Assembly (NCBI RefSeq): GCF_052064335.1 | Contig: NZ_JBQHVU010000004.1 | Location: forward strand, 62,001-126,000 | Reading direction: 5' to 3' | Origin: Weimeria sp002480925 | GTDB lineage: Bacteria > Bacillota > Clostridia > Lachnospirales > Lachnospiraceae | DNA: 64,000 nt | Shown here: positions 62,946 through 64,000 of the stretch, in pieces | Numbering within the stretch: the first letter of the stretch is position 1 | Layout of the letters: every line of letters starts with the position of its first letter | Program-made: the position numbers and the translations under genes | The notes under the pieces: generated by a model | The model's input: the letters and a program-made list of their open reading frames with translations, nothing else | Told to the model about the DNA's origin: nothing | The model's database searches: none

Positions 62946-63236
62946 CTAGTGCAGTCCCTCTGTTATGATCTTAAGGGCCTGTATCTGTCTGGAGTTAAGG
63001 GAGCTTACATCAAGGACTGCCTGAGGCAGCTCCTTTTCCATTCCAAGCAGATAGTCTGTCGAGCATTTATAGAGGGTGGCAAGCTTCATCAGGACCTTAA
63101 GAGAGGGCTCTATATGTCCGTTTTCATAATCGGCAAGTGTAGACGCAGAGATTCCTATAACTTCAGAAACGACTTTACGTGACAGGCCAAGAGCCTGTCT
63201 TTTTTCTTTTAATCTAACAGCAAGCCCTTCTATCAT
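62946..63236 (-). CDS. XRE-family helix-turn-helix regulator
   Basis: The 96-aa product has a Cro/C1-type HTH at residues 7-62 (RLKEKRQALGLSRKVVSEVI, then SASTLADYENGHIEPSLK), followed by a short region ending QIQALKIITEGLH. The family acts as repressor or activator on operators of dyad symmetry. GGAGG stands six bases before the start codon. Upstream, a promoter on the minus strand shares a perfect palindrome with the divergent promoter, suggesting self-control and control of the neighbouring sigma-like gene. Confidence 0.9.
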   Translation of the reverse strand: MIEGLAVRLKEKRQALGLSRKVVSEVIGISASTLADYENGHIEPSLKVLMKLATLYKCSTDYLLGMEKELPQAVLDVSSLNSRQIQALKIITEGLH

Positions 63237-63390
63237 CTAAAACCTCCGAGTGGAACCTTCCTTTTCTTATGTCTTTATTCCGGACAGCCTGATACCATCC
63301 ATATCAATGGGGCCGCTTCAGATATATGTCATTTCTTTGAAAACATCCGAGAGCAGCCGATAAGACCTAACTACTATAACCGATAATCTT

Positions 63391-63438
63391 ATATTAAAAA
63401 TATAGAAACTTGCGTTAATAACGCAAAAATGATAAAAT
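63391..63438. promoter_or_regulatory. Divergent promoters sharing a perfect palindromic operator
   Basis: TTGCGTTA A TAACGCAA (63410-63426) is a perfect dyad. On the + strand TTGCGT (63410-63415), 17 bases and TAAAAT (63433-63438) form a promoter; on the minus strand TTAACG (63418-63413), 16 bases and TAATAT (63396-63391) form another. Both -35 boxes lie inside the dyad. The rest of 63237-63390 shows no gene. Confidence 0.7.
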
Positions 63439-63461
63439 TTCTGCAATGATAGCAAAAGTCA

Positions 63462-63478
63462 ACACCTATGTCAGGTGT
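63462..63478 (+). repeat. Small hairpin in the leader of the sigma-like gene
   Basis: ACACCT and AGGTGT form a 6-bp stem around ATGTC, 13 bases before the AAAGG ribosome site of the gene at 63501. Confidence 0.45.
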
Positions 63479-63500
63479 GTGTATTAAAGAAAGGTTTTCA

Positions 63501-64000
63501 ATGCGCTTTTTATCTTCTGATATCAGGCTCTGTGAGGAGTTCGCCAGACGGCTGTCTCTTGCAGCTTCTCAGATGAAGGACGGTGTCCCGATTTCCAGAG
63601 CTCTTGCCGAGGCAGGGATCAGTCATTCTACCTTTTCTACGCTAGTAAAGGGGCTAAGACAGCGCGAGGCCTCTTTTGTATCGGATCAGGAGATAAGAGA
63701 GCTAAGGCCTCTGGCTTGGGAGGATGATCTGGCAGGCGATCTGTTCGAAGAGATGGTATATATACCGGGGGATTTTCCTGAGGAGCTTTCACTGATAGAA
63801 AGGGAGGAGCTTTCGGATCAGGAAAGGGAGGTTATCGACTTATATTACAGAAACAGGCAGAGCACAGGCAAGATAGCAGATAGGCTTTCCATCCATCCTA
63901 ATACTGTAAGAGCTATAAGGGAGAGGGCTATTAGGAAGCTTAGAAGAAGGCGTGATGACCTGGTCCTCGGATATGAGTATCTGAAAAGGCTGTCTGACCT
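63501..64000 (+). CDS. Sigma-70 region-4-like HTH protein, 5' part
   Basis: The gene runs off the window; 166 residues are readable without a stop. ATG 63501 follows AAAGG by six bases. The N-terminal part is helical and includes a possible first HTH (about residues 28-52, PISRALAEAGISHSTFSTLV). Residues about 103-150 (ELSDQEREVIDLYYRN, then TGKIADRLSIHPNTVRAIRE) match a sigma region 4 or LuxR-like HTH. No region 2 is seen before it, so it is not a standard sigma factor; it could be a sigma-like regulator or the start of a larger protein. It shares an operator with the divergent XRE gene. Confidence 0.7.
   Translation, partial: MRFLSSDIRLCEEFARRLSLAASQMKDGVPISRALAEAGISHSTFSTLVKGLRQREASFVSDQEIRELRPLAWEDDLAGDLFEEMVYIPGDFPEELSLIEREELSDQEREVIDLYYRNRQSTGKIADRLSIHPNTVRAIRERAIRKLRRRRDDLVLGYEYLKRLSD

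Overview
The window reads as a low-to-mid GC Firmicute of the Clostridia, most likely a Lachnospiraceae member. This rests on a V-type (not F-type) ATPase operon, pyruvate formate-lyase with its activase, NADP-type glutamate dehydrogenase, a Rex redox repressor, formate-tetrahydrofolate ligase with FolD, AGGAGG-type ribosome sites and heavy use of AGA/AGG and ATA codons. The genus cannot be fixed from sequence alone. Most of the window is compact chromosomal core on the + strand. No insertion sequence, phage or CRISPR array was seen.

Layout. 1-8702: V-ATPase operon (H/G-like end, then I, K, E, C, F, A, B, D). 8832-9634 (-): CarD-type regulator coupled to a 98-aa unknown. 9842-11010: membrane-anchored amidase and PAP2 phosphatase. 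11110-12567: guaB. 12642-20473: a four-gene SMC-like operon recognised as a Wadjet (JetD-A-B-C) plasmid/DNA-defence system, bracketed by two hairpin spacers rich in TAGGG/CCCTA. 20561-22313 (-): a secreted protein, a small membrane protein and a 35-aa exported peptide. 22694-27893: pflB, KtrB/KtrA potassium uptake, then pflA. 27976-28060: tRNA-Leu(CAG). 28760-30115: gdhA. 30275-31621 (-): MATE transporter. 31704-38513: RNase H, tyrA, aroA, leuS, icd. 38521-44678: ABC-F, rex, an unknown gene, nnrD, alr and a CorC-like CBS protein. 44742-49545: yebC-like gene, glgA, ftsK. 49560-54421: fhs, folD, a TPR protein and a pyrimidine nucleoside phosphorylase. 54422-62627: phoH, a degenerate PgpH-like protein, ybeY, a MurJ/SpoVB-like flippase, two flavoproteins and miaA. 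62946-64000: a divergent XRE regulator and a sigma-region-4-like gene (cut by the window end) sharing a perfect palindromic operator.

Themes. The ATPase, K+ uptake and Rex/pyruvate formate-lyase genes fit a fermentative anaerobe managing ion gradients and redox balance. fhs, folD and pflB together connect formate to one-carbon metabolism. The Wadjet operon is the only clear defence locus.

Most unusual observations: (1) an array of hairpin repeats at 62602-62866 in which three nested stems each keep pairing through compensatory changes between copies, with a related copy between fhs and folD; (2) a GAGGTG/CACCTC repeat that lies in frame inside a flavoprotein gene, with the hairpin repeat supplying the same gene's last codons; (3) a PgpH-type membrane protein in which the HD metal ligands are replaced; (4) the Wadjet operon bracketed by related hairpin repeats; (5) a 35-aa secreted peptide gene with two strong palindromes upstream.
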